A DNA stretch of 64,000 nucleotides, from assembly GCF_042186555.1 (NCBI RefSeq), contig NC_133327.1, forward strand, positions 51,224,065-51,288,064, given 5' to 3'. The position numbers and the translations under genes were made by a program. The notes under the pieces were generated by a model. That model saw nothing but the letters and a program-made list of their open reading frames with translations. It was not told the origin of the DNA and did not search any database. This document shows, one piece after another, positions 12,313 to 23,125 of the stretch (position 1 is the first letter of the stretch; each line of letters opens with the position of its first letter). The DNA comes from Aquarana catesbeiana (Eukaryota > Chordata > Amphibia > Anura > Ranidae).

Positions 12313-13365
12313 TTACATTGGAGTTAAGCCATCCAGGATGTTTGTTTTCGCTCTTTTAAATTTATTACCCAATGGGATACATTGGCTAATGCCCTTATTT
12401 AATATGCTCTTAAAGCAAACCCATCTCTCCTCCGTATTCTTTGTTCCTAATATTTTATCCCAATTTATGCCTTTTAGCAAGGTTTGTAGTTTAGGGAAGT
12501 TGGCTCTTTTGAAATTCAGTGTCTTTGTGTTCCCTTCATGTCTCCTATTTGTGTGATTTATACTGAAACTAATTGACCTGTGATCGCTGTTACCTAAATT
12601 GCCCCGTATTTCCACATCTGTTATCAGGTCTGTATTGTTGGTAATCAGTAGATCTAGTAATGTTTTATTTCTAGTTGGTGCGTCTACCATCTGACCCATA
12701 AAATTGTCCTGCAAGACACTAAGGAACTGGCGAGCCTTAAATGAATGCGCGGTTCCCTCCGCCCAGTCTATGTCTGGATAATTAAAATCCCCCATTATGA
12801 TAACACTTCCCATCCTTGCTGCTAATCCAATTTGTGATAGGAGATCCGTCTCCACTTCCTCCCTCAGGTTAGGGGGCCTATAGCATACTCCCAGTATTAT
12901 TTTCCCCTTAGCTTCATCCCTTTGGAGCTCTACCCATAAAGATTCCACCTCCTCCCTAGCCCCCTCAGTGATGTCATCTCTCACATTCACTTGTACATTA
13001 TTCTTGATATATAGGCATACCCCTCCCCCTTTTTTACCCTCTCTGTCCTTGCGGTATAGGGTATACCCTTGAATGTTTGCCAGCCAATCATGAGAGCTGT
13101 TGAACCAGGTCTCTGAAATTCCCACAAAATCCAAATCCTCCTTGTACAACAGTACCTCTAGTTCACCCATCTTGTCCGCCAGGCTCCTGGCATTGGTGAA
13201 CATGCCACATAGTTTAGACCGGTCGCATATTGTCCTCGTATTGGGTGTTTCAAGATTGCAACTTGGACTTGCTACTATACTCACCTTGTGTTTTTGTGCT
13301 TTGGTTAACCTACCACTAATGCCCCCAATACTACCCTCTGGAATATCTTCCGCGCTGGCTATCAC
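12313..13365 (-). pseudogene. CR1 ORF2, endonuclease part
   Basis: A 350-codon open stretch with an apurinic-like endonuclease/exonuclease/phosphatase fold: FTNARSLADK near residue 57, ISETWFN (E catalytic) near 82, GDFNYPDIDW near 192, and NSDHRSISF near 260. It nicks target DNA for target-primed reverse transcription. The frame ends at a stop at 12313 that lies inside the ORF2 homology, and the reverse transcriptase continues in the following pieces, so the gene is broken though this domain looks intact. Confidence 0.85.
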
Positions 13366-13391
13366 TGTCTCTGGACCCTCCCCCCCATCGC

Positions 13392-14363
13392 CTAGTTTAA
13401 AAACCCCTCTAACTTTTTGGCCATCTTCATTCCCAGCAGATCTGCACCCTCCTCATTTAGGTGCAGTCCGTCCCTTCTATAGTACCGGTTACCGACTGAG
13501 AAGTTGGCCCAGTCATCCAGGAACCCAAACCCCTCCTTACTACACCAGCTCTTCAGCCACTTGTTTACTTCCCTAATCTCCCTCTGCCTCTCTGGTGTGG
13601 CTCGATGTACCGGTAGTATTCCTGAGAACACTACCTTGGAGGTCCTTTTCCTCAATTTAGCTCCTAAATCCCTAAAATCGTTCTTTAGGACACTCCATCT
13701 GCCTCTGACTTTGTCATTGGTGCCAACGTGCACCATGACAGCCAGGTCTTCCCCAGCCCCTCCCAGTAATCTGTCCACAAGATCCATGATGTGCCGAACC
13801 CGAGCGCCCGGTAGACAACATACTGTTCGGCGCTTCAGGTCTTGGTTACAGATTGCCCTCTCTGTCCTTCTAAGAATTGAGTCCCCTACCACCAGAATCT
13901 GTCTTTCCTTTCCCTTTGCTGCCCCCCCACTCTCACTGGAGGAGTTCTTCCCCTGGCAGCTAGGAGAGTCCCTCATCTCCAGCAGTGCTGGTCCCTGACT
14001 GGTTACACCAATGTCACTCAATGGAGCGTACTTATTGGGATGCTCCAGTCCTGGATCGGCCTCCCTGGCACTTCCCCCTCTACCCCTCCTGACTGTCACC
14101 CATCTACTCTTTGCTAGTGCCTGCACCTCTTTGTCTCCACCCGCCTCGGTGCTGGCCCCTGCCGGCACCTGCCGTGTACGTTCCTGGCTCACCTTTAGTA
14201 TGGAGGGACTTCTCAGTGCTGACAGTTGCTTCCCCAGATTCAGAACCTGGGCCTCCAGGGAAACAATGTGCTTACATTTTGCACAGCAGTATTCGCCCTC
14301 GATCGCATGATCAAGGAACGCATAAATGCGGCAAGATGTACAAAGAGTCGCCTCTTTGTACAT
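13392..14363 (-). CDS. CR1 ORF1 protein with esterase domain
   Basis: An open frame of 323 codons without interruption. The N-terminus has paired cysteines (CTSC at 9-12, CCAKC near 26-30) of the PHD/zinc-ribbon type found in CR1 ORF1. The C-terminal half is an SGNH/GDSL-type esterase: VVGDSILR holds the block I serine (near residue 160), VHVGTNDK is block III, and DGLHLNEEG holds the block V D-x-x-H. The protein is thought to coat LINE RNA and assist transposition. The start ATG sits inside a perfect 15-bp inverted repeat (14333-14366). It ends just upstream of the ORF2 endonuclease frame. Confidence 0.85.
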   Translation of the reverse strand: MYKEATLCTSCRIYAFLDHAIEGEYCCAKCKHIVSLEAQVLNLGKQLSALRSPSILKVSQERTRQVPAGASTEAGGDKEVQALAKSRWVTVRRGRGGSAREADPGLEHPNKYAPLSDIGVTSQGPALLEMRDSPSCQGKNSSSESGGAAKGKERQILVVGDSILRRTERAICNQDLKRRTVCCLPGARVRHIMDLVDRLLGGAGEDLAVMVHVGTNDKVRGRWSVLKNDFRDLGAKLRKRTSKVVFSGILPVHRATPERQREIREVNKWLKSWCSKEGFGFLDDWANFSVGNRYYRRDGLHLNEEGADLLGMKMAKKLEGFLN

Positions 14364-14366
14364 CTT
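14333..14366. repeat. Perfect 15-bp hairpin over CR1 ORF1 start
   Basis: AAGATGTACAAAGAG, a 4-base loop TCGC, then CTCTTTGTACATCTT. On the minus strand it covers the start ATG (14363-14361) and the first codons of CR1 ORF1. In RNA it would fold into a strong stem hiding or marking the start codon. Confidence 0.8.
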
Positions 14367-14424
14367 GTATTGTTATTATATTATATAAAATTGCACTGTA
14401 TGCTATGACAAATACTTTCCCACC

Positions 14425-14604
14425 TTGCCTGCACAGATCACTCACGTTTTTAAGGACTTCTATGCCTCCCACTACAACGTACCTACTACCACGAGTTCCC
14501 AAGCCCAAATAGAGGACTATCTTACATCATCCCAGATCCACATCCTCTCATCTGAATCACACGAAGAGCTAGATGTGCTAATAAAATTAGAAGTCATGGA
14601 TCAG
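14425..14604 (+). pseudogene. L1-like LINE ORF2 fragment
   Basis: About 55 codons (ITHVFKDFYASHYNVPTTTS onward, to HILSSESHEELDVL) match the region between endonuclease and RT of L1-like ORF2 (compare ANQFATYYSSLYNL in the intact element at 34820). It lies in the same orientation as the ORF1 remnant at 8366, so both may be parts of one LINE split by the CR1. It is cut on the right by the Gypsy LTR. Confidence 0.55.
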
Positions 14605-14862
14605 TGTAGTGGAACAGCAAGCAGGATTTGGAGCCAGAAGGAATGTCAGCCAAGCAAGTCTTTAACAGGAACACAGGAGATAGTCTCTGTGATGTTGACC
14701 AAGGCGAAGGCAGAGATCATCTGGGCTGGACGGCTTAAGTAGGCAGGACTGACGAGCAGGATATCATCAAAAGGGGAGTCACTTTTGAGAGATAGGAGCT
14801 GGCAATTAGCCAACAGCTGAGCAGCCAGCTCAGAGAAGGAAGGGCTGAGCCAAGCCCTGACA
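14605..14862 (-). repeat. Gypsy 3' LTR
   Basis: On the + strand it begins TGTAGTGG and ends CCCTGACA (on the element's strand TGTCAGGG to CCACTACA), giving the TG...CA ends typical of LTRs and a length of 258 bp. It directly follows the end of the integrase frame. The partner 5' LTR was not found, so the borders are inferred from one copy. Confidence 0.65.
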
Positions 14863-14873
14863 GTACAACCTCC

Positions 14874-15982
14874 TCAACAACCAAACCTCCTCAGAGGACC
14901 AACAGGCTTGAGGGGAAAATGTCTATGGAAATCGCAGAGGAGGACAGGGGCATGTACATCCGAGGATGAGACCCAAAAGCGTTCCTCCAGACCGTACCCT
15001 TTCCAATGCACCAGGTACTGTCTGCACCCACGGAACCTATGGGAGTCAACAATGGACTGTACTTCATACTCCTCTTGGTTCTCAGCCTGTACAGGGGGAG
15101 GACGTGGCACCAAGGTGGTAAAGCAGTTGCAGACCAAAGGTTTTAATAAGGAGACATGAAATACATTTGAGATACACATATTAGAAGGAAGGTCTAACGC
15201 GTAAGCCACTGGGTTAATCCTGCGAAGAATACGGAAAGGCCCAATAAACTGAGGTGTGAACTTTAGAGAGGGAACATGAAGTCGGAGGTTGCAAGATGAC
15301 AGCCAGAAGCTGTCGCCAACCTGGTAGGAAGGCGCAGGCAGGTGCCTACGGTCAGCATGGAGTCTGTACCTATCATTAGCATTTCGCAAAGCCTTCTGGA
15401 CTTGAGCCCAAGTGGAACGAAGAACACAGAGATGCTCCTCTAATGCAGGAATACTATGCAGAACAAATGAGTCAGGCAACATGGAGGTTGGAAACCATAA
15501 TTCGCCATAAACGGGGACAATTGGGAAGCAGAATTCAAGGCACTATTGTGAGCAAACTCCACCCATGGTAAGAGGTCTGACCAGTTGTTATGATGGTCAG
15601 AAATATAGCAACATAGGAATTGCTCCAAGGACTGATTGGCTCATTCTGCTGCCCCATTAGACTGTGGGTGATACGCAGAGGAGAAAGCAAGCTGAATTCC
15701 CAGCTGTGCACAAAAGGCTCGCCAGAACCGGGACACAAACTGACTAGCCCTGTCCGAGACTATCATCTTGGGTAGCCCATGTAAGCGAAAGATCTCCTGA
15801 GCAAAAATGGAAGCCAGTTCCTTAGAAGTGGGCAACTTCTTAAGTGGAATACAATGAGAGAACCGGTCAGCCACCATAAGGATAACTGTGTTGCCCTGGG
15901 AGTTGAGTAACTCCACAATGAAATCCATAGACAGGTGGGTCCAGGGCCTCTCTCCATTGGGTATGGGTTGTAGGAGGCCCAC
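14874..15982 (-). pseudogene. Gypsy integrase core and chromodomain
   Basis: The piece 15982-15641 holds the integrase core: WTHLSMDFIVELL with the first catalytic D, IVSDRASQFVSRFW with the second, and NGAAE with the E. Homology shifts frame at about 15640 (piece 15628-15440) and resumes at 15482-14874 with the C-terminal domain (VGDSFWLSSCNLRL, FIGPFRILRRINPVAYALDL) and a chromodomain (YEVQSIVDSHRFRG, then QYLVHWKGYGLEERFW). Integrase inserts the cDNA, and the chromodomain may steer it to marked chromatin. It is broken by frameshifts. Confidence 0.82.
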
Positions 15983-16006
15983 TGGAAGATGTCGTGGAAT
16001 CTTACT

Positions 16007-16762
16007 CTAAGCGCACACAGAACAGGTAGCTATGAAGGCGGTTACATCAGCACATAGACTAGGCCACCAGAATTGTTGGGAAATGGCCCAAAAGAGTTGA
16101 TTCTTCCCAGGGTGGCTAGCAGCCTTGAGAGAATGGTAAGTCTGCAGCATGGCAGTACGGAGACTCTCTGGGACAAAGCAGCGGTCACAAGGTTTCTCAG
16201 GAGGAGCATGGACCTGGGCAGCAAGAATTTTGTCACCCAAAGGAGAAGTGAGACTGGTGCGAACCATAGCCAGAATACGATCAGGAGGAATCACAGGAAC
16301 CGGAACTGACTCCATCTTGGAAGGGGAGGAAAATTGTTGTGACAAAGCATCAGCCCTTACATTCTTAAGTAACAATGAGACAATGTAATTGAAACTTGAT
16401 AAGAAAAGAGCCCATCGCGCCCTTCTGGGAGAGAGGCGTTTAGCATCAGACGAGAATGTGAGATTCTTATGGTCAGTAAGAATGACAACCGGCATAGTGG
16501 TACCTTCGAGGAGATGTCTCCATTGTTTCAGGGCTAAAATGATTGTTAATGGCTCTCTGTCACCAATCTCATAATTGCACTCTGCAGGTGACAAATTCTT
16601 AGAAAAGTAGCCACAAGGATGCATAGTGCTCTCAGGTAGGACGTTGAGACAGAAGGGCGTCAACTCCAGTCTCAGAAGCATCAACCTCAAGGATAAAAGG
16701 TTACATAGGATCAGTATGTGCCAACACAGGAGCAGAAACAAATGCAGCCTTGAGACTCGCAA
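16007..16762 (-). pseudogene. Gypsy RNase H and integrase zinc domain
   Basis: An open piece of 251 codons. The first half fits retroelement RNase H (CGYFSKNLSPAECNYEIGDR, then VVILTDHKNLTF). The second half contains the HHCC zinc-binding domain at the integrase N-terminus (YHSLKAASHPGKNQLFW, then CSVC). It ends at a stop near 16007, just before the integrase core piece. Confidence 0.8.
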
Positions 16763-17557
16763 AGGCCATAATGGACTCCGGAGACCGACTCTTTGTGTTA
16801 CCGTCCTTTCTGGTCATATCAGTCAGGGGCTTGACCAGAGACAGGAAGTTACAAATAAACTTCCGATAATAGTTGGCAAAGCCAAGAAAACACTGCAGAG
16901 GATGTAAACCCATGGATCGGGGCCACTGTAGGACTGCTGAAAGTTTCTCTGGGTCCATCGAAAAACTAGCAGTGGAAATGACATAACCCAGGAATTTACT
17001 CTGTTCTCGATGGAATTCGCACTTCTCCAATTTACAATAAAGATTGTTCTCTCTTAGTTTCTGAAGCACATGACAGACATCTGTGTGGTGGCTCTCCAGG
17101 GACTTGAAAAATATGAGGATATCGTCGAGATAAACACACATAACTGCAACAAATCTCAAAGGACATCATTGATAAATTCCTGGAAAACTGCCGGAGCGTT
17201 ACAAAAGCCAAAAGGCATTACGAGTTACTCATAATGGCCTGTTCTGGTATTAAGCGCAGTTTTCCACTCGTCGCCCTCCTTAATCCTCACGAGATCATAT
17301 GCCCCTCTCAAATCAAGCTTTGTGAAAATTGTTGCTCCCTTGAGGTGGTCAAATAACTCCATAATCAACAGAATCGGATAGGCATTCTTAATCGTAAAAA
17401 GATTGAGACCCCTATAATCAATACAAGGTCTCAGTTCACCACTCTTCTTCACAAAGAAGAAACCAGCACCAGCAGGAGACAAGGATTTGCAGATAAAACC
17501 TTGAAAAAGTGCATCTGCAACAGACTCCTCCATGGCCTTATCCTCCAAGACCGACAA
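16701..17557 (-). pseudogene. Gypsy reverse transcriptase
   Basis: Two pieces. 17557-17225 carries AGFFFVKKSGELRPCIDYRG and FTKLDLRGAYDLVRIKEGDE. 17159-16701 carries the catalytic YLDD in VCVYLDDILIFF and then FLGYVIS. About 60 bp between them (17225-17160) hold the conserved FGFCNAPAVFQ-like region with stops. The enzyme would copy the genomic RNA; this copy cannot be translated in full. Upstream, 17560-17812 shows a decayed protease end with the phrase PWLPRHNPSFDW in another frame. Confidence 0.82.
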
Positions 17558-17812
17558 AGGGTAAACTCGTCAATTGCGCAATCATACAACCGGTGTGGAG
17601 GCAAACTACTGGCTTGACATTTGTCAAAGACATTGCTAAAATCGTGGTACTCCTCCAGCAGGGAGGAGAGTGAAGAGGTGCACAGGACCTTGGCTACCTT
17701 CTGGAAGCATGTCTTACTGCATTGTGGTGACCAGGAAAGAACCTCAGCACGGAGCCAATCAAAAGAGGGGTTGTGCCTCGGTAACCAAGGATAACCAATA
17801 ACCAGCGGAAAC

Positions 17813-18167
17813 TTAGGTCGAGGAAATAACTTGGAATTGGATTATCTCATGGTGAAGAGCTTCTATGGCCATGGACAACGGAACAGTCTCATGAGTCACA
17901 TGGGCAGGCTGTAGAGGTCTCCCGTCAAGAGCCTCAATGGCAAGCGGAGGACAAGACTTCAAAAAGTGACCTGCCTGGCCACAATAAAAGCACAATCTCT
18001 CCCTCCTCCTAAGGGCTCTTTCATCCACAGAGAGACGCGTGAAGCTCAAGTGCATGGGTTCACCTTCATTGACCGACTCGGTACCAGGAAGCATGGGAGG
18101 TGAGGGAGGCAAGGGTGGGACTGCAAAGCTCGGAGACAAATGTACAGGAGGTTTCCGCAATCACTCC
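17813..18167 (-). pseudogene. Gypsy gag, C-terminal part with zinc knuckle
   Basis: Contains one CCHC zinc knuckle (CFYCGQAGHFLKSC), preceded by a proline-rich linker. This is the nucleocapsid part of gag, which binds RNA. Its upstream continuation lies at 23967-24581 on the far side of the piggyBac-family insertion. A TGA close to the insertion site (near 18163) and stops downstream break it. Confidence 0.82.
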
Positions 18168-19061
18168 TTAACCACTTAAGGACCGCCTCACGCCGATATA
18201 CGTCGGCAAGGCGGCACGGGCAGGCAAAATCACGTATATGTACGTGATCTGCCTCCCGTGGGTGGGGGGTCCGATCGGACCCCCCCCGGTGCCCGAGGCG
18301 GTCCTCTTTTGTCCCCCGGCGATCGGAGGTGAGGGGGAGGCCATCCATTCGTGGCCCCCCCCTCGCAATCGCCGCCGGCCAATCAGATCATTTCCTTTGC
18401 TGCTGTATGCTAAACAGCAGCAAAGGAAATGATGTCATCTCTCCTCGGCTCGGTATTTTCCGTTCCGGCGCTGAGGAGAGAAGACAGGAATGTGAGTAAA
18501 AACACTACACACACAGTAGAACATGCCAGGCACACTAAACACCCCCGATCCCCCCCTGATCGCCCCCCAATCACCCCTCCCTCCTCCCTGTCACACTGAC
18601 ACCAAGCAGTGTTTTTTTTTTTTCCTGATTACTGCATGGTGTCAGTTTGTGACAGTTACTGTGTTAGGGCAGTTAGGGTTAGCCCCCTTTAGGTCTAGGA
18701 TACCCCCCTAACCCCCCCTAATAAAGTTTTAAACCCTTGATCACCCCCTGTCACCAGTGTCACTAAGCGATCATTTTTCTGATCGCTGTATTAGTGTCAC
18801 TGGTGATGCTAGTTAGGGACGTAAATATTTAGGTTCGCCGTCAGCGTTTTATAGCGACAGGGACCCCCATATACTACCTAATAAATGTTTTAACCCCTTG
18901 ATTGCCCCCTAGTTAATCCTTTCACCACTGATCACCGTATAACTGTTATGGGTGACGCTGGTTAGTTAGTTTATTTTTTATAGTGTCAGGGCACCCGCAG
19001 TTTATTACCGAATAAAAGTTTAGCCCCCTGATCGCCCAGCGGTGATATGCGTCGCCCCAGG

Positions 19062-20131
19062 CAGCGTCAGGTTAGCGCCAGTACCGCTAACACCCAAGCA
19101 CGCAGCATACGCCTCCCTTAGTGGTATAGTATCTGAACGAATCAATATCTGATCCGATCAGATCTATACTAGCGTCCCCAGCAGTTTAGGGTTCCCAAAA
19201 ACGCAGTGTTAGCGGGATCAGCCCAGATACCTGCTAGCACCTGCTTTTTGCCCCTCCGCCCAGCCCACCCAAGTGCAGTATCGATCGATCACTGTCACTT
19301 ACAAAACACTAACCGCATAACTGCAGCGTTCGCATAGTCAGGCCTGATCCGTGTGATCGCTAACAGTTTTTTTGGTAGCATTTTGGTGAACTGGCAAGCA
19401 CCAGCACCAGCCCCAGGCAGCGTCAGGTTAGCGCCAGTACCACTAACACCCACGCACGCACTGTACACCTCCCTTAGTGGTATAGTATCTGAACGGATCA
19501 ATATCTGATCCGATCAGATCTATACTAGTGTCCCCAGCAGTTTAGGGTTCCCAAAAAGGCAGTGTTAGCGGAATCAGCCCAGATACCTGCTAGCACCTGC
19601 GTTTTGCCCCTCCGCCCGGCCCAGCCCAGCCCACCCAAGTGCAGTATCCATCAATCACTGTCACTTACAAAACACTAAACACATAACTGCAGCATTCGCA
19701 GAGTCAGGCCTGATCCCTGCGATCGCTAACAGTTTTTATGGTAGCGTTTTAGTGAACTGGCAAGCACCAGCCCCAGGCAGCGTCAGGTTAGTGCCAGTAG
19801 TGCTAACACCCACGCACGCACCGTACACCTCCCTTAGTGGTATAGTATCTGATCGGATCAATATCTGATCTGATCAGATCTATACTAGTGTCCCCAGCAG
19901 TTTAGGGTTCCCAAAAACGCAGTGTTAGCGGGATCAGCCCAGATACCTGCTAGCACCTGCGTTTTGCCCCTCCGCCTGGCCCAGCGCAGCCCACCCAAGT
20001 ACAGTATCGATCGATCACTGTCACTTACAAAACACTAAACGCATAACTGCAGCGTTCTCAGAGTTAGGCCTGATCCCTGCGATCGCTAACAGTTTTTTTG
20101 GTAGCGTTTTGGTGAACTGGCAAGCGCCAGC
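19062..20131. repeat. Three tandem units of about 357 bp
   Basis: Units start at 19062, 19419 and 19778, each with CAGCGTCAGGTTAG. Every unit includes the near-palindromic CTGATCCGATCAGATC and ends AACTGGCAAGCACCAG or close to it. Differences between units are scattered single bases and small indels. They lie upstream of the transposase remnant within copy B. Confidence 0.9.
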
Positions 20132-20341
20132 GGCCTAGTACACCCCGGTCGTAGTCAAACCAGCACTGCAGTAACACTTGGTGACGTGGCGAGTCCCATA
20201 AATGCAGTTCAAGCTGGTGAGGTGGCAAGCAGTGTCCCGCTGCCACCAAGAAGAAGACAAACAGGCCTGTCGTGCCCATAGTGCCCTTCCTGCTGCATTC
20301 GCCAATCCTAATTGGGATCCCCAACCAAATGCAGTCGGCTG

Positions 20342-20529
20342 CATGAGAGGCATTTTCTTTATGTCCTCCCGAGTACCCCTACCCAACAAACCACCCCAAA
20401 AAAGAGGTCGTGTCTGCAGCAAGTGCGGATATAGGCGTGACACCCTATTATTGTCCCTCCTGTCCTGACAATCCTGGTCTTTGCATTGGTGAATGTTTTG
20501 AACGCTACCATTCACTAGTTGATTATTAG
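20342..20529 (+). pseudogene. piggyBac transposase C-terminal zinc-finger remnant
   Basis: Frame one (20342 to about 20445) reads KPPQKRGRVCSKCGYRRDT; after a one-base shift the second frame reads YYCPSCPDNPGLCIGECF and ERYHSLVDY, ending in TAG at 20527. This is the cysteine-rich C-terminal domain of piggyBac transposases (CxxC ... CxxC-x6-C-x3-C ... YH), which binds the transposon ends. Everything upstream that should hold the DDD core is missing, replaced by the tandem repeats. It supports naming this element piggyBac. Confidence 0.75.
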
Positions 20530-22084
20530 CGTAGGGTACAGCATTGCACAGACTAGGCACACTTTCACAGGGTCTCCCAAGATGCCATCGCATTTTGAGA
20601 GACCCGAACCTGGAACCGGTTACAGTTATAAAAGTTAGTTACAAAAAAAGTGTAAAAAAAAAAAAAATATATATATAAAATAAAAAAAATAGTTGTCGTT
20701 TTATTGTTCTCTCTCTCTCTATTCTCTCTCTATTGTTCTGCTCTTTTTTACTGTGTTCTATTCTGCAATGTTTTATTGTTATTATGTTTTATCATGTTTG
20801 CTTTTCAGGTATGCAATTTTTTATACTTTACCGTTTACTGTGTTTTATTGTTAACCATTTTTTTGTCTTCAGGTACGCCATTCACGACTTTGAGTGGTTA
20901 TACCAGAATGATGCCTGCAGGTTTAGGTATCAGCTTGGTATCATTCTTTTCAGCCAGCGGTCAGCTTTCATGTAAAAGCAATCCTAGCGGCTAATTAGCC
21001 TCTAGACTGCTTTTACAAGCAGTGGGAGGGAATGCCCCCCCTCCCCCACCGTCTTCCGTGTTTTTCTCTGGCTCTCCTGTCCCAACAGGGAACCTGAGAA
21101 TGCAGCCGGTGATTCAGCCAGCTGACCATAGAGCTGATCAGAGACCAGAGTTGCTCCAAACATCTCTATGGCCTAAGAAACCGGAAGCTACAAGCATTTC
21201 ATGACTTAGATTTCACCGGATGTAAACAGCGCCATTGGGAAATTGGGAAAGCATTTTATCACACCGATCTTGGTGTGGTCAGATGCTTTGAGGGCAGAGG
21301 AGAGATCTAGGGTCTAATAGACCCCAATTTTTTCAAAAAAGAGTACCTGTCACTACCTGCTATCATAGGGGATATTTACATTCCCTGAGATAACAATAAA
21401 AATGATAAAAAAAAAACAAAAAACGAAAGGAACAGTTTAAAAATAAGATAAAAAATCAAAAAAATTATAAAGAAAAAAAAAAAAAAGCACCCCTGTCCCC
21501 CCCTGCTCTCGCGCAAAGGCGAACGCAAGCGTCTGTCTGGCGTCAAATGTAAACCGCAATTGCACCATGCATGTGAGGTGTCACCGCGAACGTCAGATCG
21601 AGGGCGGTAATTTTAGCAGTAGACCTCCTCTGTAAATCTAAAGTGGTAACCTGTAAAGGCTTTTAAAGGCTTTTAAAAATGTATTTAGTTTGTCGCCACT
21701 GCACATTTGTGCGCAATTTTAAAGCATGTCATGTTTGGTATCCATGTACTCGGCCTAAGATCATCTTTTTTATTTCATCAAACATTTGGGCAATATAGTG
21801 TGTTTTACTGCATTAAAATGAAAAAAAGTGTGTTTTTTCCCCAAAAAATGCGTTTGAAAAATCGCTGCGCAAATGCTGTGTGAAAAAAAAATGAAACACC
21901 CACCATTTTAATTTGTAGGGCATTTGCTTTAAAAAATATATAATGTTTGGGGGTTCAAAGTAATTTTCTTGCAAAAAAAATAATTTTTTCTTGTAAACAA
22001 AAAGTGTCAGAAAGGGCTTTGTCTTCAAGTGGTTAGAAGAGTGGGTGATGTGTGACATAAGCTTCTAAATGTTGTGCATAATAT

Positions 22085-23125
22085 GCCAGGACAGTTCAAA
22101 ACCCCCCAAATGACCCCATTTTGGAAAGTAGACACCCCAAGCTATTTGCTGAGAGTCATGTCGAGTCCATGGAATATTTTATATTGTGACACAAGTTGCG
22201 GGAAAGAGACAAATTTTTTTTTTTTTTTGCACAAAGTTGTCACTAAATGATATATTGCTCAAACATGCCATGGGAATATGTGAAATTACACCCCGAAATA
22301 CATTCTGTTGCTTCTCCTGAGTACGGGGATACCACATGTGTGAGACTTTTTGGGAGCCTAGCCGCGTACGGGACCCTGAAATCCAAGCACCGCCTTCAGG
22401 CTTTCTAAGGGCGTAAATTTTTGATTTCACTCTTCACTGCCTATCACAGTTTCGGAGGCCATGGAATGCCCAGGTGGCACAACCCCCCCCAAATGACCCC
22501 ATTTTGGAAAGTAGACACCCCAAGCTATTTGCTGAGAGGTATAGTGAGTATTTTGCAGACCTCACTTTTTGTCACAAAGTTTTGAAAATTGAAAAAAGAA
22601 AAAAAAATGTTTTTTCTTGTCTTTCTTCATTTTCAAAAACAAATGAGAGCTGCAAAATACTCACCATGCCTCTCAGCAAATAGCTTGGGGTGTCTACTTT
22701 CCAAAATGTGGTCATTTGGGGGAGTTTTGTGCCACCTGGGCATTCCATGGCCTCCGAAACTGTGATAGGCAGTAAAGAGTGAAATCAAAAATTTACACCC
22801 TTAGAAATCCTGAAGGCGGTAATTGGTTTTCGGGGCCCCGTACGCGGCTAGGCTCCCAAAAAGTCCCACACATGTGGTATCCCCATACTCAGGAGAAGCA
22901 GCTAAATGTATTTTGGGGTGCAATTCCACATATGCCCATGGCCTGTGTGAGCAATATATCATTTAGTGACAACTTTGTGCAAAAAAAAAAAAAAGTGTCA
23001 CTTTCCCGCAACTTGTGTCAAAATATAAAATATTCCATGGACTCAACATGCCTCTCAGCAAATAGCTTTGGGTGTCTACTTTCCAAAATGTGGTCATTTA
23101 GGGGGGTTTTGTGCCATCTGGGCAT
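22085..23125. repeat. Internal inverted repeat of copy B
   Basis: Two arms of about 500 bp (about 22085-22590 and 22625-23125) mirror each other: AAATGACCCCATTTTGGAAA at 22107 and 22491 against TTTCCAAAATG at 22700 and 23080. After the right arm the same unit recurs in direct orientation: ATGCCTCTCAGC lies at 22666, 23048 and 23437, a spacing of 382-389 bp. Copy A shows the same design (1255-3900). No coding function is seen. Confidence 0.8.

Larger units (their letters stand above)
10297..14366 (-). mobile_element. CR1 LINE, nearly full length
   Basis: A non-LTR retrotransposon on the minus strand. Its 3' end (10297-10400) has the short tandem tail of ATGTAACT-type units seen also at 51640-51682, preceded by a conserved 3' segment (TTGGACTTGATGGAC on its sense strand). 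ORF1 (14363-13392) and ORF2 (13365-10412, broken by stops) follow the CR1 order: Cys motif and esterase, then endonuclease and reverse transcriptase. The copy is about 4.1 kb, so little if anything is missing besides the 5' UTR. It interrupts L1-like sequence. Confidence 0.88.

Noticed and set aside
13100..13998. Two + strand frames of 158 and 164 codons
   Set aside because: Antisense of CR1 ORF1 and ORF2, whose motifs are clear on the minus strand.
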